Source of the DNA: Chloroflexota bacterium
Lineage (GTDB): Bacteria > Chloroflexota > Anaerolineae > Promineifilales > Promineifilaceae
Direction: 5' to 3'
Assembly: GCA_013112725.1 (NCBI GenBank)
Contig: JABFFZ010000011.1
Location: forward strand, 1-64,000
Length of the DNA stretch: 64,000 bases
Made by a program: the position numbers and the translations under genes. Below are positions 1 through 7,485 of this stretch, piece by piece. The notes beneath the pieces are model-generated. The model ran no database searches, was not told the origin of the DNA, and saw only the letters and a list, made by a program, of their open reading frames with translations. How positions within the stretch are numbered: the stretch's first letter is position 1; each line of letters opens with the position of its first letter.

Positions 1-1
1 A

Positions 2-478
2 ACGGCCGCCTGGTCGGAAACAGCCCAAGAGGCGGTAGACACGGCCGTTGCCACTTCCACTGCCGCTCGTGACGCAGCGGCGGCCGAGGCTGCGGCCTGG
101 GGTGAAACGGCGCAAGAGGTTTTAGACACGGCCGTCGCCGAAGCGGCAGCGCTGCGGCAGAAAGCGGGGGAACAAATTAAATTTGCCGTCACTTTTACGC
201 CCATTAGCGAAGCCATGGATGAAATGGGTACGGCCGTGCCGGAGAAGTGGACAGAAGTGGTGTATGAAGCTGTACCGGACGTCAAATATCCCATCCAGTT
301 CGACCTGACGGAAACAAACGGCCCGGAGAACGGCAAACCGGCTGCCCCATCGGACACGGCCGTATCGGATACGGCCGTAGATGACGCCGTCAATCGTTTG
401 TTAGAAAAAGGTGTACTGGTAGCCGATGATACCATCAAGCAGACACTGGCCAAGGCGACCCAGGAAGAAGGAAGTTAA
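2..478 (+). CDS. Ala-rich hypothetical protein, 3' part only
   Basis: An open frame enters from the left edge without a start and ends at TAA 476-478; about 158 residues are visible. The N-terminal part is very rich in Ala, Thr and Glu and holds two near-identical units (AAWSETAQEAVDTAVA and AAWGETAQEVLDTAVA), probably helical or coiled coil. The iterated palindrome ACGGCCGT is read here as Thr-Ala-Val and explains the repeated TAV triplets. The tail carries a 'DDAVNRLLEKGVLVADDTIKQ' type helix pair. The stop lies 13 nt before the next start, so the two genes are probably co-transcribed. I do not recognise the family. Confidence 0.6.
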   Translation, partial: TAAWSETAQEAVDTAVATSTAARDAAAAEAAAWGETAQEVLDTAVAEAAALRQKAGEQIKFAVTFTPISEAMDEMGTAVPEKWTEVVYEAVPDVKYPIQFDLTETNGPENGKPAAPSDTAVSDTAVDDAVNRLLEKGVLVADDTIKQTLAKATQEEGS

Positions 479-491
479 CGGAGACCCCCAA

Positions 492-2735
492 ATGACAGAG
501 GAAAAAAAAGAAGCCGTAATCCAGACAGATGAGAGCGCCAATGGCAAGGGTACGGCCGTGCGTAAAAAGCGCCCCCCCCCAGCCACCGCTCAGGCAGCCA
601 CAACCAACCAGACAGAACCAACACCAGTAGAGCAGATAGAAGAAACATCCTTGCAAGGACTCTTTGAAGAAACTCAAGCCATGGACGATAAAGGGCCAAC
701 CACCCGGCCTCATGCCTTTGTGGTGATGCCCTTTGGCAAAAAGAAAGGGTTTGAAGGCCAGATACTCGATTTTAATGCCATCTACACCGAGCTTATTAAA
801 CCTGCTCTGGAAGATGCCGGCTTTGAGGCGTTCCGCGCCGACGAAGAGACGGTCAGCGGTGACATTCTCACCGACATGTTTCAAGAGCTGCTGCTGGCCG
901 ACCTGGTCATTGCCGACATGAGCATTGACAACGCCAACGTCTTTTACGAATTGGGGGTGCGCCATGCCTTTCGCAAACGGGGCGTGGTACATATCCAATC
1001 AGGCCGCGCCTACATGCCATTCGACATATTCAACGTGCGCACCATTCCTTACCACACCAGTCCCGATGGTGTACCCGACCCTGCATTTTTGGAAAAAGAC
1101 CGGCAGGCCATTGCCCGCGTCTGCCGTGATACCTATGCCTCAGATGCAGAGGCCATTCACAGCCCCATCTTCAATTTACTCACCGGCCTGGTGGAAGCCG
1201 ACCGTAAAACCCTGCGCACGCCGCTGGCGACCGGCTTTTGGCGTGAATATAACGAGTGGCGAGAGCGCGTGACCATTGCCCAACGGCAAAAGCGCATTGG
1301 CGACATTCTGGTACTCACTGAAGAGATCAGCAATCCGCTCATCAAAGAAGAGGCGGTGGCAGAAGCCGGGCGCGCCCTGCGCAGCATGGGCCGGGATGAA
1401 CTGGCCCTGCAACAATACCGCCAGGGATTGGAAATCAACAGCAAAAATGCCGATTTTCGGCGGCAAGAAGCGTATTTCCTGAACCGGCTGGGGCGGGTGG
1501 ATGAAGCCATTGTGAAACTGGAAACATTATTGGCAGACGATCCTCACGACACGGAAGCCATTGCTTACCTGGGGCGCATTTACAAAGATATGTGGATGGA
1601 GTCGTGGATTAACATGGCAGACGACGAGAAACGGCTGCAAGAAGCGTTTGAAAGTTACCACTGGCTGTTGATGTCTTACCATACGTATCTGAATGGCTAT
1701 TACCAGAATTTGAACGAGTATTATCCGGCGGTCAATGTCTACACCCTGGCGACGATTTTGGTGAAACTGGCTGATATGTATGACGATAAGGAGGATCCAG
1801 ACCCGGAGATCACGGCCGTGCGCGAAACACTACCCAGCCTGGAAGGCGCGCTCATCTTTTCCCTGGAAGCCAGAATCCAGAACGAAAACAGTGATTTCTG
1901 GACGTTGGTTTCGCTGGCAAACCTGCGGGTGATGACAGCCGAACGACCGCGCCAGGTCACCCGCGCCTACCGCAAGGCGCTCACCGCCACCCGCCAAAAT
2001 GCTTTCTTTTTAGAATCGGAACTGCAACAACTAAAGATTCTGAAATCATTGAACATGCGCGAAACCTACGTGGACGCGGCTATGAAGATATTGCAGGCCG
2101 AACTGGCGCGTATTCGTAAGGACGACATGGGCGGTGATGAGGGCAAAACGGCCGTGACGACGGCCGGGCGTTCCTTCGTCTTTGCCGGGCATATGCTAGA
2201 CCGTCCCGACCGCGCCATCACCCGTTTCCCCACCACTCTGGAAACCGAAGTTCGCAAACAGATACAGGAAGCATTAGACAAAGCAAAGGCGGATACAAAT
2301 GACCATGCTTTTGTGGGCGGTGCTGCCTGTGGCGGCGACATTATCTTTATCGAATGTTGCCTGGAACATGGTTTGCAAGTGAGCGTCTACCTGCCTTATG
2401 CCGAGCCACTCTATATCAAACAGTTCATCAGTTATGGCGGCGAACGTTGGGTGGAGCGTTATTATGCCCTGCGCAACAATCCTCAGGTGAACATCCGTTT
2501 CCAACCCGAACGCCTGGGCAAGGTGAAAAAAGGGGACAATTTGTACGAACGGAACAACCGGTGGGCGCTTTACTCGTCGCTATTTCTGGGCATTGACCGG
2601 GTGCGCATGATTGCCCTGTGGGACGGCAACAGCAGCGCCCAACAAGATATGGATGGACTGCTGGTAAGCCACATGATCAGCCAGATGCGGCAGATGGGTG
2701 GGGTAATAGAACATCTCAACATCACCAAATTTTGA
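492..2735 (+). CDS. Nucleoside-deoxyribosyltransferase-like / TPR / SLOG-like multidomain protein
   Basis: 747 residues from ATG 492, chosen over an upstream in-frame ATG at 426 because a GGAG box sits 8 nt ahead. Residues 1-70 are charged and low complexity. Residues 74-190 form a Rossmann-like domain with VVMPFG (77-82) and ADLVIADMS...NANVFYELG (136-155), the pattern of nucleoside 2-deoxyribosyltransferase-like and TIR-like sensor domains. About 240-560 is helical with TPR-like repeats. About 575-740 resembles a SLOG/LOG nucleotide-binding fold (FAGHMLDRPDR, then GGAACGGDI). Comparative genomics has described DrHyd-TPR-S proteins as bacterial relatives of the ASK signalosome; this architecture fits that type, which is my inference. 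Likely role: sensing or processing a nucleotide signal. Alternative: a housekeeping TPR protein. Confidence 0.6.
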   Translation: MTEEKKEAVIQTDESANGKGTAVRKKRPPPATAQAATTNQTEPTPVEQIEETSLQGLFEETQAMDDKGPTTRPHAFVVMPFGKKKGFEGQILDFNAIYTELIKPALEDAGFEAFRADEETVSGDILTDMFQELLLADLVIADMSIDNANVFYELGVRHAFRKRGVVHIQSGRAYMPFDIFNVRTIPYHTSPDGVPDPAFLEKDRQAIARVCRDTYASDAEAIHSPIFNLLTGLVEADRKTLRTPLATGFWREYNEWRERVTIAQRQKRIGDILVLTEEISNPLIKEEAVAEAGRALRSMGRDELALQQYRQGLEINSKNADFRRQEAYFLNRLGRVDEAIVKLETLLADDPHDTEAIAYLGRIYKDMWMESWINMADDEKRLQEAFESYHWLLMSYHTYLNGYYQNLNEYYPAVNVYTLATILVKLADMYDDKEDPDPEITAVRETLPSLEGALIFSLEARIQNENSDFWTLVSLANLRVMTAERPRQVTRAYRKALTATRQNAFFLESELQQLKILKSLNMRETYVDAAMKILQAELARIRKDDMGGDEGKTAVTTAGRSFVFAGHMLDRPDRAITRFPTTLETEVRKQIQEALDKAKADTNDHAFVGGAACGGDIIFIECCLEHGLQVSVYLPYAEPLYIKQFISYGGERWVERYYALRNNPQVNIRFQPERLGKVKKGDNLYERNNRWALYSSLFLGIDRVRMIALWDGNSSAQQDMDGLLVSHMISQMRQMGGVIEHLNITKF

Positions 2736-2763
2736 TCCCTCCCGGCCCCACAATGGTGTAAAC

Positions 2764-2793
2764 AAAAGGCCCGGCTGACTGCCGGGCCTTTTT
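2764..2793 (+). terminator. Rho-independent terminator
   Basis: A GC-rich stem (AAAAGGCCCGGC paired with GCCGGGCCTTTTT) with loop TGACT and a T-rich tail lies 29 nt after the preceding stop. It can also serve the minus-strand gene that ends at 2865. Confidence 0.9.
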
Positions 2794-2864
2794 ATTTTCA
2801 TTTTTGGTTTGAATTGGCTACTTTAGCGGGCAAACCGGTCAGAGCCGCGGCAACGAACCAGCGG

Positions 2865-3347
2865 TTATTCCCAAATATCCACCGGTATCAGACTGGTATC
2901 TGCTTTATCTTTGGGATAAGGCCATATTTCGCCTTTGATGCCCCGCGCCAGGTAAAAATCACCGGCGCGGACGGTTACCACACCTTCCAGCGTATGGATA
3001 ACGACCTGTTGATTGGGATCGCCGGTCACATCTACCAATGGCGCCAGATAAGTCAACGGCCGTTTCACATAACTGCCCGCCTGTATTTCCAGATAACTCG
3101 CCTCAAAAATCTCCCGGTCTACCGGCCAACGATCTTTGGGCGCATTCATCTCGCTGACAATATAGTCCCCATATTTGCACAACAGCGTTTCACCCCAGGG
3201 CGTCTGGATATTGGTCGTTTGCGGCTCATTTGGCCCTGGCAAAAATTGCACCGCTCGCCGCTCGATTGAATTTCGATAAGGTTTGAAGGGAAGATTTTGC
3301 AAAATATCATCTCCCGCTCTAATTTCCATCATTGTCGTCATAAACAT
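2865..3347 (-). CDS. Hypothetical protein with duplicated 'GDY/GDF' module
   Basis: 160 residues from the ATG at 3347, which has GAGG 6 nt upstream; an in-frame ATG four codons earlier overlaps that box. The protein contains two similar segments, 'KYGDYIVSEMNAPKDRWPV' and 'RAGDFYLARGIKGEIWPYP', suggesting an internal duplication of a small beta-rich domain. There is no signal peptide or membrane segment. It is convergent with the TPR/SLOG gene and shares the terminator between them. Family not recognised; similar short 'PGDY'-type proteins exist, but I could not place it firmly. Confidence 0.6.
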   Translation of the reverse strand: MFMTTMMEIRAGDDILQNLPFKPYRNSIERRAVQFLPGPNEPQTTNIQTPWGETLLCKYGDYIVSEMNAPKDRWPVDREIFEASYLEIQAGSYVKRPLTYLAPLVDVTGDPNQQVVIHTLEGVVTVRAGDFYLARGIKGEIWPYPKDKADTSLIPVDIWE

Positions 3348-3624
3348 ACATAACCTCATTAAATGACTAGAAATAAGTCAGAGGGGGATAATAAGGAAGC
3401 GCGGCTTTTTTGTCAATAAGAAATCCGTGAAGAGATAGACCATTTGTACTGCTCTGCCGCGGCCATTTTGCAACCCGCGGGGATGCTCTCCCGGACCCTG
3501 CCACGCCATCTTCGCCCATCAGACCCTCAGGCAAGCCGTCAACTGTCACCACGCCGTTGGGCACGGCCGTACCCCCACATATTCACCCCCTACGCCAGGT
3601 CCAAACCGGCTGACAGAGCAGACC

Positions 3625-3976
3625 CTACTCTATGTTTTCGCGCTGGCCGGTGAAGTCACGGCCGTTGCCGGTTTGGGTGGGGGCACTGCCAGGGAGATAC
3701 CGGGGGCGGCTGCCCGCCACCGGGTTGTTGCTGCTGTTCATCAGCAGGCCGGCGCTGCCCAGCTTGTCCTGAGCCCAGCTTGTCCTGAGCCCGCCGAAGG
3801 ATGTTCGCTGTAAATGTAAAACAGCCTGTTGTTGCCGCTGATGGGGTCATTGGTCACGCGGGTGGCAATGGTTTGCCCGGCCCTGCTCCGGCGAGATCTT
3901 CCGCTGTAGCTGCGGCCGCCTCTCAGCCCGATAGGGATGCTGTCCCCACCGTGCTGCCCCACCTTGGCTTCTCGCT
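3625..3976 (-). pseudogene. RHS-repeat core remnant, frameshifted
   Basis: Pieces in different frames on the minus strand read as the RHS-associated core: 'GQTIATRVTNDPISGNNRLF' then 'YIYSEH', then 'LGSAGLLMNSSNNPVGGSR', then 'DFTGQREN' before a TAG at 3625-3627. Intact members continue past this point, so the 3' end is lost. A 38-bp insertion (3763-3800) splits the EH-LGS junction and shifts the frame; further small deletions follow. RHS/YD-repeat proteins are large surface or toxin-delivery proteins; only about 120 residues survive here. Confidence 0.75.
3763..3800. repeat. 38-bp small repeat insertion inside the RHS core
   Basis: Two tandem copies of CTTGTCCTGAGCCCAG-like sequence followed by CCGCCGAAGG. 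Removing exactly these 38 bases restores the expected RHS reading (EH|LGS). Related sequence occurs at the 5' end of ccmB (59567-59592) and inside leuS (about 41295-41319), so it is a dispersed short element. Confidence 0.7.
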
Positions 3977-4450
3977 CTAACTGCCGCTGCTTTCAAAGCC
4001 ATAGTTGGGTGCCAGGTTCGTGCCTGTCCCCACCTTGATGAAGCTGACGTCATCAAAGGCGACCCAGCCGGAATTCAGGTAGTTGTGCAGATCAATGCGT
4101 ACCGAGGCAGTGTTGGACGGGGTGGTGAAACGGCCGCCCTCCTGTTGCCAGCCGGTACTCAGTGTTCCCGGATTGCCGGAATCAACATCCAACGACCCCA
4201 GGCTGCCGCTGCTGCTGTTGTAGAACAACACCCGCATAATCCATTCGCTAACACCGGTATCCACGCCCGGGTCAAGCTTACCCCGCACCCAGGCGTACAG
4301 GTCGTATTGGGCGTTGGCGGTGACGGCGATGGCGTCTGACCGCAGCAAGCCATAGGCCAGGTGGCTGGTGATGTGGTTGTTGGCGTCTTTGATGTTGGTC
4401 AGGGCCATCAGGTTACGGCCGTCAACGGCACAAAACTGGCGACGCGACAT
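3977..4450 (-). CDS. Carbohydrate-binding-like domain protein, probable RHS gene fragment
   Basis: 157 residues from ATG 4450, preceded by AGGAGG at 8 nt. The sequence looks like a jelly-roll carbohydrate-binding module (CBM4/9-like): 'QYDLYAWVRGKLDP', a Ser-rich strand region, 'TPSNTASVRIDLHNYLNSG', 'WVAFDDVSF'. It ends 'NLAPNYGFESSGS', a motif usually found between repeated CBM domains of larger surface proteins. No signal peptide is present. RHS core fragments lie directly downstream on the same strand, so this is likely the surviving open part of a decayed surface protein rather than an independent gene. Confidence 0.5.
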   Translation of the reverse strand: MSRRQFCAVDGRNLMALTNIKDANNHITSHLAYGLLRSDAIAVTANAQYDLYAWVRGKLDPGVDTGVSEWIMRVLFYNSSSGSLGSLDVDSGNPGTLSTGWQQEGGRFTTPSNTASVRIDLHNYLNSGWVAFDDVSFIKVGTGTNLAPNYGFESSGS

Positions 4451-4479
4451 GGGCGCTTCCTCCTGGTTTGGGGTAATTG

Positions 4480-4553
4480 GTAGCCGGTTATCGGTGGTTG
4501 GTCAACCGATACGCCATAACTGTTTACTGATTACCGTTTACTGATTACTGTTG
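4480..4553. repeat. Degenerate intergenic repeat (GATTACCG family)
   Basis: The spacer upstream of the CBM-like gene contains GGTTATCGGTGG, ACTGATTACCG and TTTACTGATTACTG, degenerate members of the TAATCGG/GATTACCG family seen near 19971, 27984, 42195, 47091 and 61371. The remaining gap to 4690 shows no other feature. Confidence 0.5.
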
Positions 4554-4689
4554 TGATTGGTGGCTCCGGTTGGCTGACCGGTGGCTCCACACAACTTGAG
4601 CGGGATTGTAGCGGGGTGGGGTACGGCCATCAACGATGAATTTTGCATAAAATGAAAAGCAGCAAAACCTGATCCCCAATCGCTAACTT

Positions 4690-5622
4690 CTAATCCACCA
4701 GCGCCGCGAGCAACGCGGCTATATCCGGTGGTAGGGGGGCGGTGATAACACACGGCCGTCCCACCCCTGGATGCGCAAATTCCACACGGGCACAGTGGAG
4801 GGCTTGCCGGGTAATTGGTTCGTGGGACAATGGTTGGCGCGTGGCAAACCAGGCCAGGTATTCGGCATCGGGCAACGTGTACAGCACATCCCCCAGAATG
4901 GTATGGCCGATAGCCTGCAAATGGACGCGCAGTTGGTGGGTGCGGCCCGTTTGCGGAAAGAGGCGCAGCAGGGCGTATCGGTCGCCAAAGGTTTGCGCCG
5001 TTTCGTAATGAGTCACGGCCGTTTTCCCCCCTTCTACCACACCAAACCGATACACGCCCGGCAGGCTGTCCAGCCGGTCAATGGGCAAATCAATCACCCC
5101 TGAGGGCGGCGAAGGCACACCACGCACCACCGCCAGATATTCCTTTTTCACCTGCTGCCCGGCAAATAGCTGCTGCATCTGCCGCAATGTCTGGCTGTCT
5201 CGCGCCGCCACTATCACGCCGGAGGTGTCCTTGTCCAGCCGGTTCGCCAGCCGCGCTTCCGGGTACGGCGGCTCGTGCCGCACACGCAGGTGGTAGATCA
5301 GGTTGGCCTGGGCAAACTGGCGTTTGTCATGCACCAGCAGATTCGCGGGTTTGTTAATGCCCAACAGCCAGGCATCTTCATAGATAATCTGGTAGTTGAA
5401 GTCAAACTTCTCCAGTAGTGCCACATCAGGCAGGTCACAGGCCACCACGTCCCCCTGGGTGACGATGGTGTCCGGGGTGCAAGGACGGCCGTTACAAGAG
5501 ACACGGCCGTCCGCCACCAACCGTTTCCACTCCACCCGCGACCGGTAAGTAAACCGGCCCGCCAGATAATCGAGTACGGGGGTGTGTTTGTAGACGGCCG
5601 TGACTTTTGAAGAAACTTGCAT
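4690..5622 (-). CDS. RluA-family 23S rRNA/tRNA pseudouridine synthase
   Basis: 310 residues. The N-terminal S4-like RNA-binding domain (about 15-70, 'SRVEWKRLVADGRVSCNGR') precedes the RluA catalytic domain. Catalytic Asp130 lies in NRLDKDTSG, the family's HRLDxxTSG motif with Asn for His. 'TGRTHQLRVHLQAIGHTILG' is the conserved C-terminal RluA signature. The enzyme isomerises specific uridines in structured RNA; the exact target cannot be told from sequence. An inverted repeat of the GATTTATCGCC family lies directly upstream (5632-5694). Confidence 0.9.
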   Translation of the reverse strand: MQVSSKVTAVYKHTPVLDYLAGRFTYRSRVEWKRLVADGRVSCNGRPCTPDTIVTQGDVVACDLPDVALLEKFDFNYQIIYEDAWLLGINKPANLLVHDKRQFAQANLIYHLRVRHEPPYPEARLANRLDKDTSGVIVAARDSQTLRQMQQLFAGQQVKKEYLAVVRGVPSPPSGVIDLPIDRLDSLPGVYRFGVVEGGKTAVTHYETAQTFGDRYALLRLFPQTGRTHQLRVHLQAIGHTILGDVLYTLPDAEYLAWFATRQPLSHEPITRQALHCARVEFAHPGVGRPCVITAPLPPDIAALLAALVD

Positions 5623-5631
5623 TTGTCCTCG

Positions 5632-5694
5632 TTTGTAGTAGGCGATTCATCGCCTTCTGCGCTGCTAAAGGGCGATAAATCGCCCACTACGAAC
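5632..5694. repeat. Inverted repeat, TAGTAGGCGATTTATCGCC family
   Basis: GTTTGTAGTAGGCGATTCAT and its near-complement GCGATAAATCGCCCACTACG flank a short spacer just upstream of the RluA gene. Sister copies lie at 29722-29776 (upstream of arginine deiminase) and 39639-39691 (upstream of penicillin acylase). Confidence 0.85.
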
Positions 5695-5782
5695 CTGCCT
5701 CCTTTTTAACAGGAAAGCTGGTAGAATCAAGGGTGCAACTTTACGGCCGTTGCCCGCGTACAATGGCGTGATACCTCTATTC

Positions 5783-5816
5783 AGACCTGACAGGTTTCCC
5801 AAAACCTGTCAGGTCT
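5783..5816. repeat. Perfect 15-bp inverted repeat upstream of the E1-like gene
   Basis: AGACCTGACAGGTTT - CCCA - AAACCTGTCAGGTCT ends 14 nt before the E1 ATG. Near-identical hairpins precede the antiporter gene (25357-25390) and carbamate kinase (28750-28782), so it is a repeated 5'-leader element rather than an E1-specific operator. Confidence 0.9.
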
Positions 5817-5829
5817 TGTGAAACAAACT

Positions 5830-7029
5830 ATGTCTGATGAAACAAACGAAATAACTGCCCCCCTCATTGTCATTACCGATCCTGACGCTGACCGCTACCA
5901 CACCTTTGGCTACATTAGCTGGTGGCAGCAAGAAGTGGTGCGCAACGCCACCGTCCTGGTGGTGGGCGCGGGCGCATTGGGTAATGAAGTCCTCAAAAAT
6001 CTGGCCCTCATGGGCATTGGCAATCTGCTCATCGCCGACTTCGACACCATCGAAGAGAGTAACCTCAGCCGCTCCGTCCTCTTCCGCGAAGGCGACCGGG
6101 GGCGGCGCAAAGTGGACGCCGCCGCCGAGCGTGTCAAAGAACTCAACCCCGACGTCAACGTCAAAATATGGCACGGCAACATCAACTTTGAGATGGGGCT
6201 GGGTGTCTACCGCCATGTAGACGCCATCATCGGCTGCCTGGACAACCGCGAAGCCCGCCTCTCTATCAACCGCGCCAGTTGGGCGGTCAACCGTCCCTGG
6301 GTAGATGGCGCGATTCAGGAACTGATGGGCATTGCCCGCGTCTTCTGGCCGGGCCAGGGGGCATGTTATGAATGTACGCTCACCGACCTGGATTACCAGA
6401 TCATCAATCTGCGTTACTCCTGCCCGCTGCTGGCGCGAGAGAACATATTGCAGGGCAAGGTGCCCACCACCCCCACCAGCGCCTCCATTGTAGCCGCCTT
6501 CCAGACGCAGGAGGCGCTCAAGCTCATTCACAATATGGAAGTGCAGCCAGGCAAGGCGATTATGATTAACGGCCTGACGAATGACATCTACATCACCGAG
6601 TATCCGGTGAAGGAGATGTGCATGAGCCATTCCATGCTGGAACCGATTATCGAACTGCCGCAAGCCACAACAGAAGGAACCAGGCTGGCTGAGTTATTGG
6701 AAATAGCGCGCAAAGAGGTGGGGGACACGGCCGTACTCGAATTCGACGGCGAACTGGTGACAACCATGACCTGCTTCCGCTGTAACCAAACCGAACCCAT
6801 CTTCAAAAAAATGGCCCGCCTGTATGAAAACGAAGCCGTCTGCCCCACCTGCGGCGGTCGGCGCGAAATGAACCTGACCCACCGCATCAGCGGCGATGAG
6901 GATTTCCTGGATCGCACCCTGGCTGAAATAGACATCCCCCCGCTCAGCATCATCCGCGCCCGCAATGGCAGCCAGCGCGTGTATTATGAACTGACCGGAG
7001 ATAAAGAGAGTTTTTTGGTGTTTGGGTAA
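5830..7029 (+). CDS. E1-like ubiquitin-activating (ThiF/MoeB/Uba-type) enzyme
   Basis: 399 residues from ATG 5830 (a GTG at 5818 is possible; neither has a strong Shine-Dalgarno). Rossmann adenylation domain: GAGALG 46-51, Asp72, N78LSR81, Lys94 and Asp138 in GCLDN match the ATP-binding residues of the E1 superfamily. 'CYECTLTD' places Cys182 where UBA2/UBA3-type E1s have their catalytic CT motif; a second Cys198 is in YSCPLL. 'PTTPTSASIVAAFQTQEALK' matches the E1 segment after the Cys domain. The C-terminal part (about 280-399) has a zinc-ribbon-like CxxC pair (C315/C318, C338/C341). Expected role: adenylate the Ubl encoded next door and pass it to the E2. It lacks the long Cys-domain insertion of eukaryotic UBA1. 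Confidence 0.92.
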   Translation: MSDETNEITAPLIVITDPDADRYHTFGYISWWQQEVVRNATVLVVGAGALGNEVLKNLALMGIGNLLIADFDTIEESNLSRSVLFREGDRGRRKVDAAAERVKELNPDVNVKIWHGNINFEMGLGVYRHVDAIIGCLDNREARLSINRASWAVNRPWVDGAIQELMGIARVFWPGQGACYECTLTDLDYQIINLRYSCPLLARENILQGKVPTTPTSASIVAAFQTQEALKLIHNMEVQPGKAIMINGLTNDIYITEYPVKEMCMSHSMLEPIIELPQATTEGTRLAELLEIARKEVGDTAVLEFDGELVTTMTCFRCNQTEPIFKKMARLYENEAVCPTCGGRREMNLTHRISGDEDFLDRTLAEIDIPPLSIIRARNGSQRVYYELTGDKESFLVFG

Positions 7030-7030
7030 G

Positions 7031-7083
7031 TGAGTAATTGGGTAATTGGGTAATTACGCAATTACTTAATTACCCAATTACCT
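7031..7083. repeat. Inverted repeat, TAATTGGG family
   Basis: Tandem TAATTGGG octamers face AATTACCC octamers around a short loop, directly after the E1 stop. Further copies lie at 9227, 10404, 16033, 56465 and 63303. Downstream, TATAAA at 7116-7121 could be a -10 box for the Ubl gene, but I see no convincing -35. Confidence 0.85.
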
Positions 7084-7167
7084 CCTCTTCCCGCAACCCA
7101 AAATCCGTCTTATCGTATAAAATAGCGTTACCCGCTAGTTAAGAAAATAAATGGAGGCTTAAACAAA

Positions 7168-7437
7168 ATGGCTACTAGCATCAAAGTGATTATCTATGAC
7201 CCCACCGGCTCCAAGAAGACCCCGGTCGAACTACCCGCCGATGTGCCCATGCGCCGCCTGATTCCGGCGCTGGTGAGCAAAATGGGGCTGCCCACCAACC
7301 AGGGCGCCAACCCCATCACCTACCGGCTGGATCATCGTTCGTCTGGCAAACGGCTGGGTGATGATGAGTCGTTGAAGGATGCGGGCGTGCAAGATGACGA
7401 CATCTTGAGCCTGTTCCCAGAAGTGACTGCTGGCTAA
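7168..7437 (+). CDS. Ubiquitin-like protein modifier (beta-grasp)
   Basis: 89 residues from ATG 7168 with GGAGG about 10 nt upstream. The pattern 'IKVIIYDPTGSKKTPVELP', 'MRRLIPALVSKMGLP', 'ITYRLDHRSSGKRLGDDESL', 'AGVQDDDILSLFPE' matches ubiquitin: first hairpin, central helix, 'G..L.DD.TL.D..I..GD.L'. The C terminus ends ...TAG with a single terminal Gly and no pro-tail, so it would need no processing before adenylation. ThiS/MoaD sulfur carriers are disfavoured by the E2 and JAMM neighbours; YukD/EsaB is disfavoured by lack of type VII genes. It sits between the E1 and E2 genes. Confidence 0.88.
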   Translation: MATSIKVIIYDPTGSKKTPVELPADVPMRRLIPALVSKMGLPTNQGANPITYRLDHRSSGKRLGDDESLKDAGVQDDDILSLFPEVTAG

Positions 7438-7438
7438 A

Positions 7439-7472
7439 GAGAAATCGGGTTTTTGACAAAAACCCGGTTTCT
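7439..7472. repeat. Hairpin between Ubl and E2 genes
   Basis: AGAAATCGGGTTTTTG pairs with AAAAACCCGGTTTCT across a 3-4 nt loop, filling the spacer between the Ubl stop and the E2 ribosome-binding site. It lacks a run of T after the stem, so it could adjust expression between the two genes without being a strong terminator. Confidence 0.75.
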
Positions 7473-7485
7473 GACTGAGGAAAAC

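Noticed and set aside
2814..3269. 151-codon plus-strand frame
   Set aside because: Antisense to the small minus-strand hypothetical gene that has a proper ribosome-binding site and internal duplication.
5809..6663. Long minus-strand open frame opposite the E1 gene
   Set aside because: Composition is that of an antisense frame (His/Val/Gly-rich) and the plus-strand E1 has all motifs.
7168..7437. ThiS/MoaD sulfur carrier or YukD protein
   Set aside because: No thiamine, molybdopterin or type VII secretion genes nearby; E2, RING and JAMM neighbours favour a protein modifier.
7453..7485. Earlier TTG start of the E2 gene
   Set aside because: It lies in a hairpin without a ribosome-binding site, whereas ATG 7486 has one at proper spacing.
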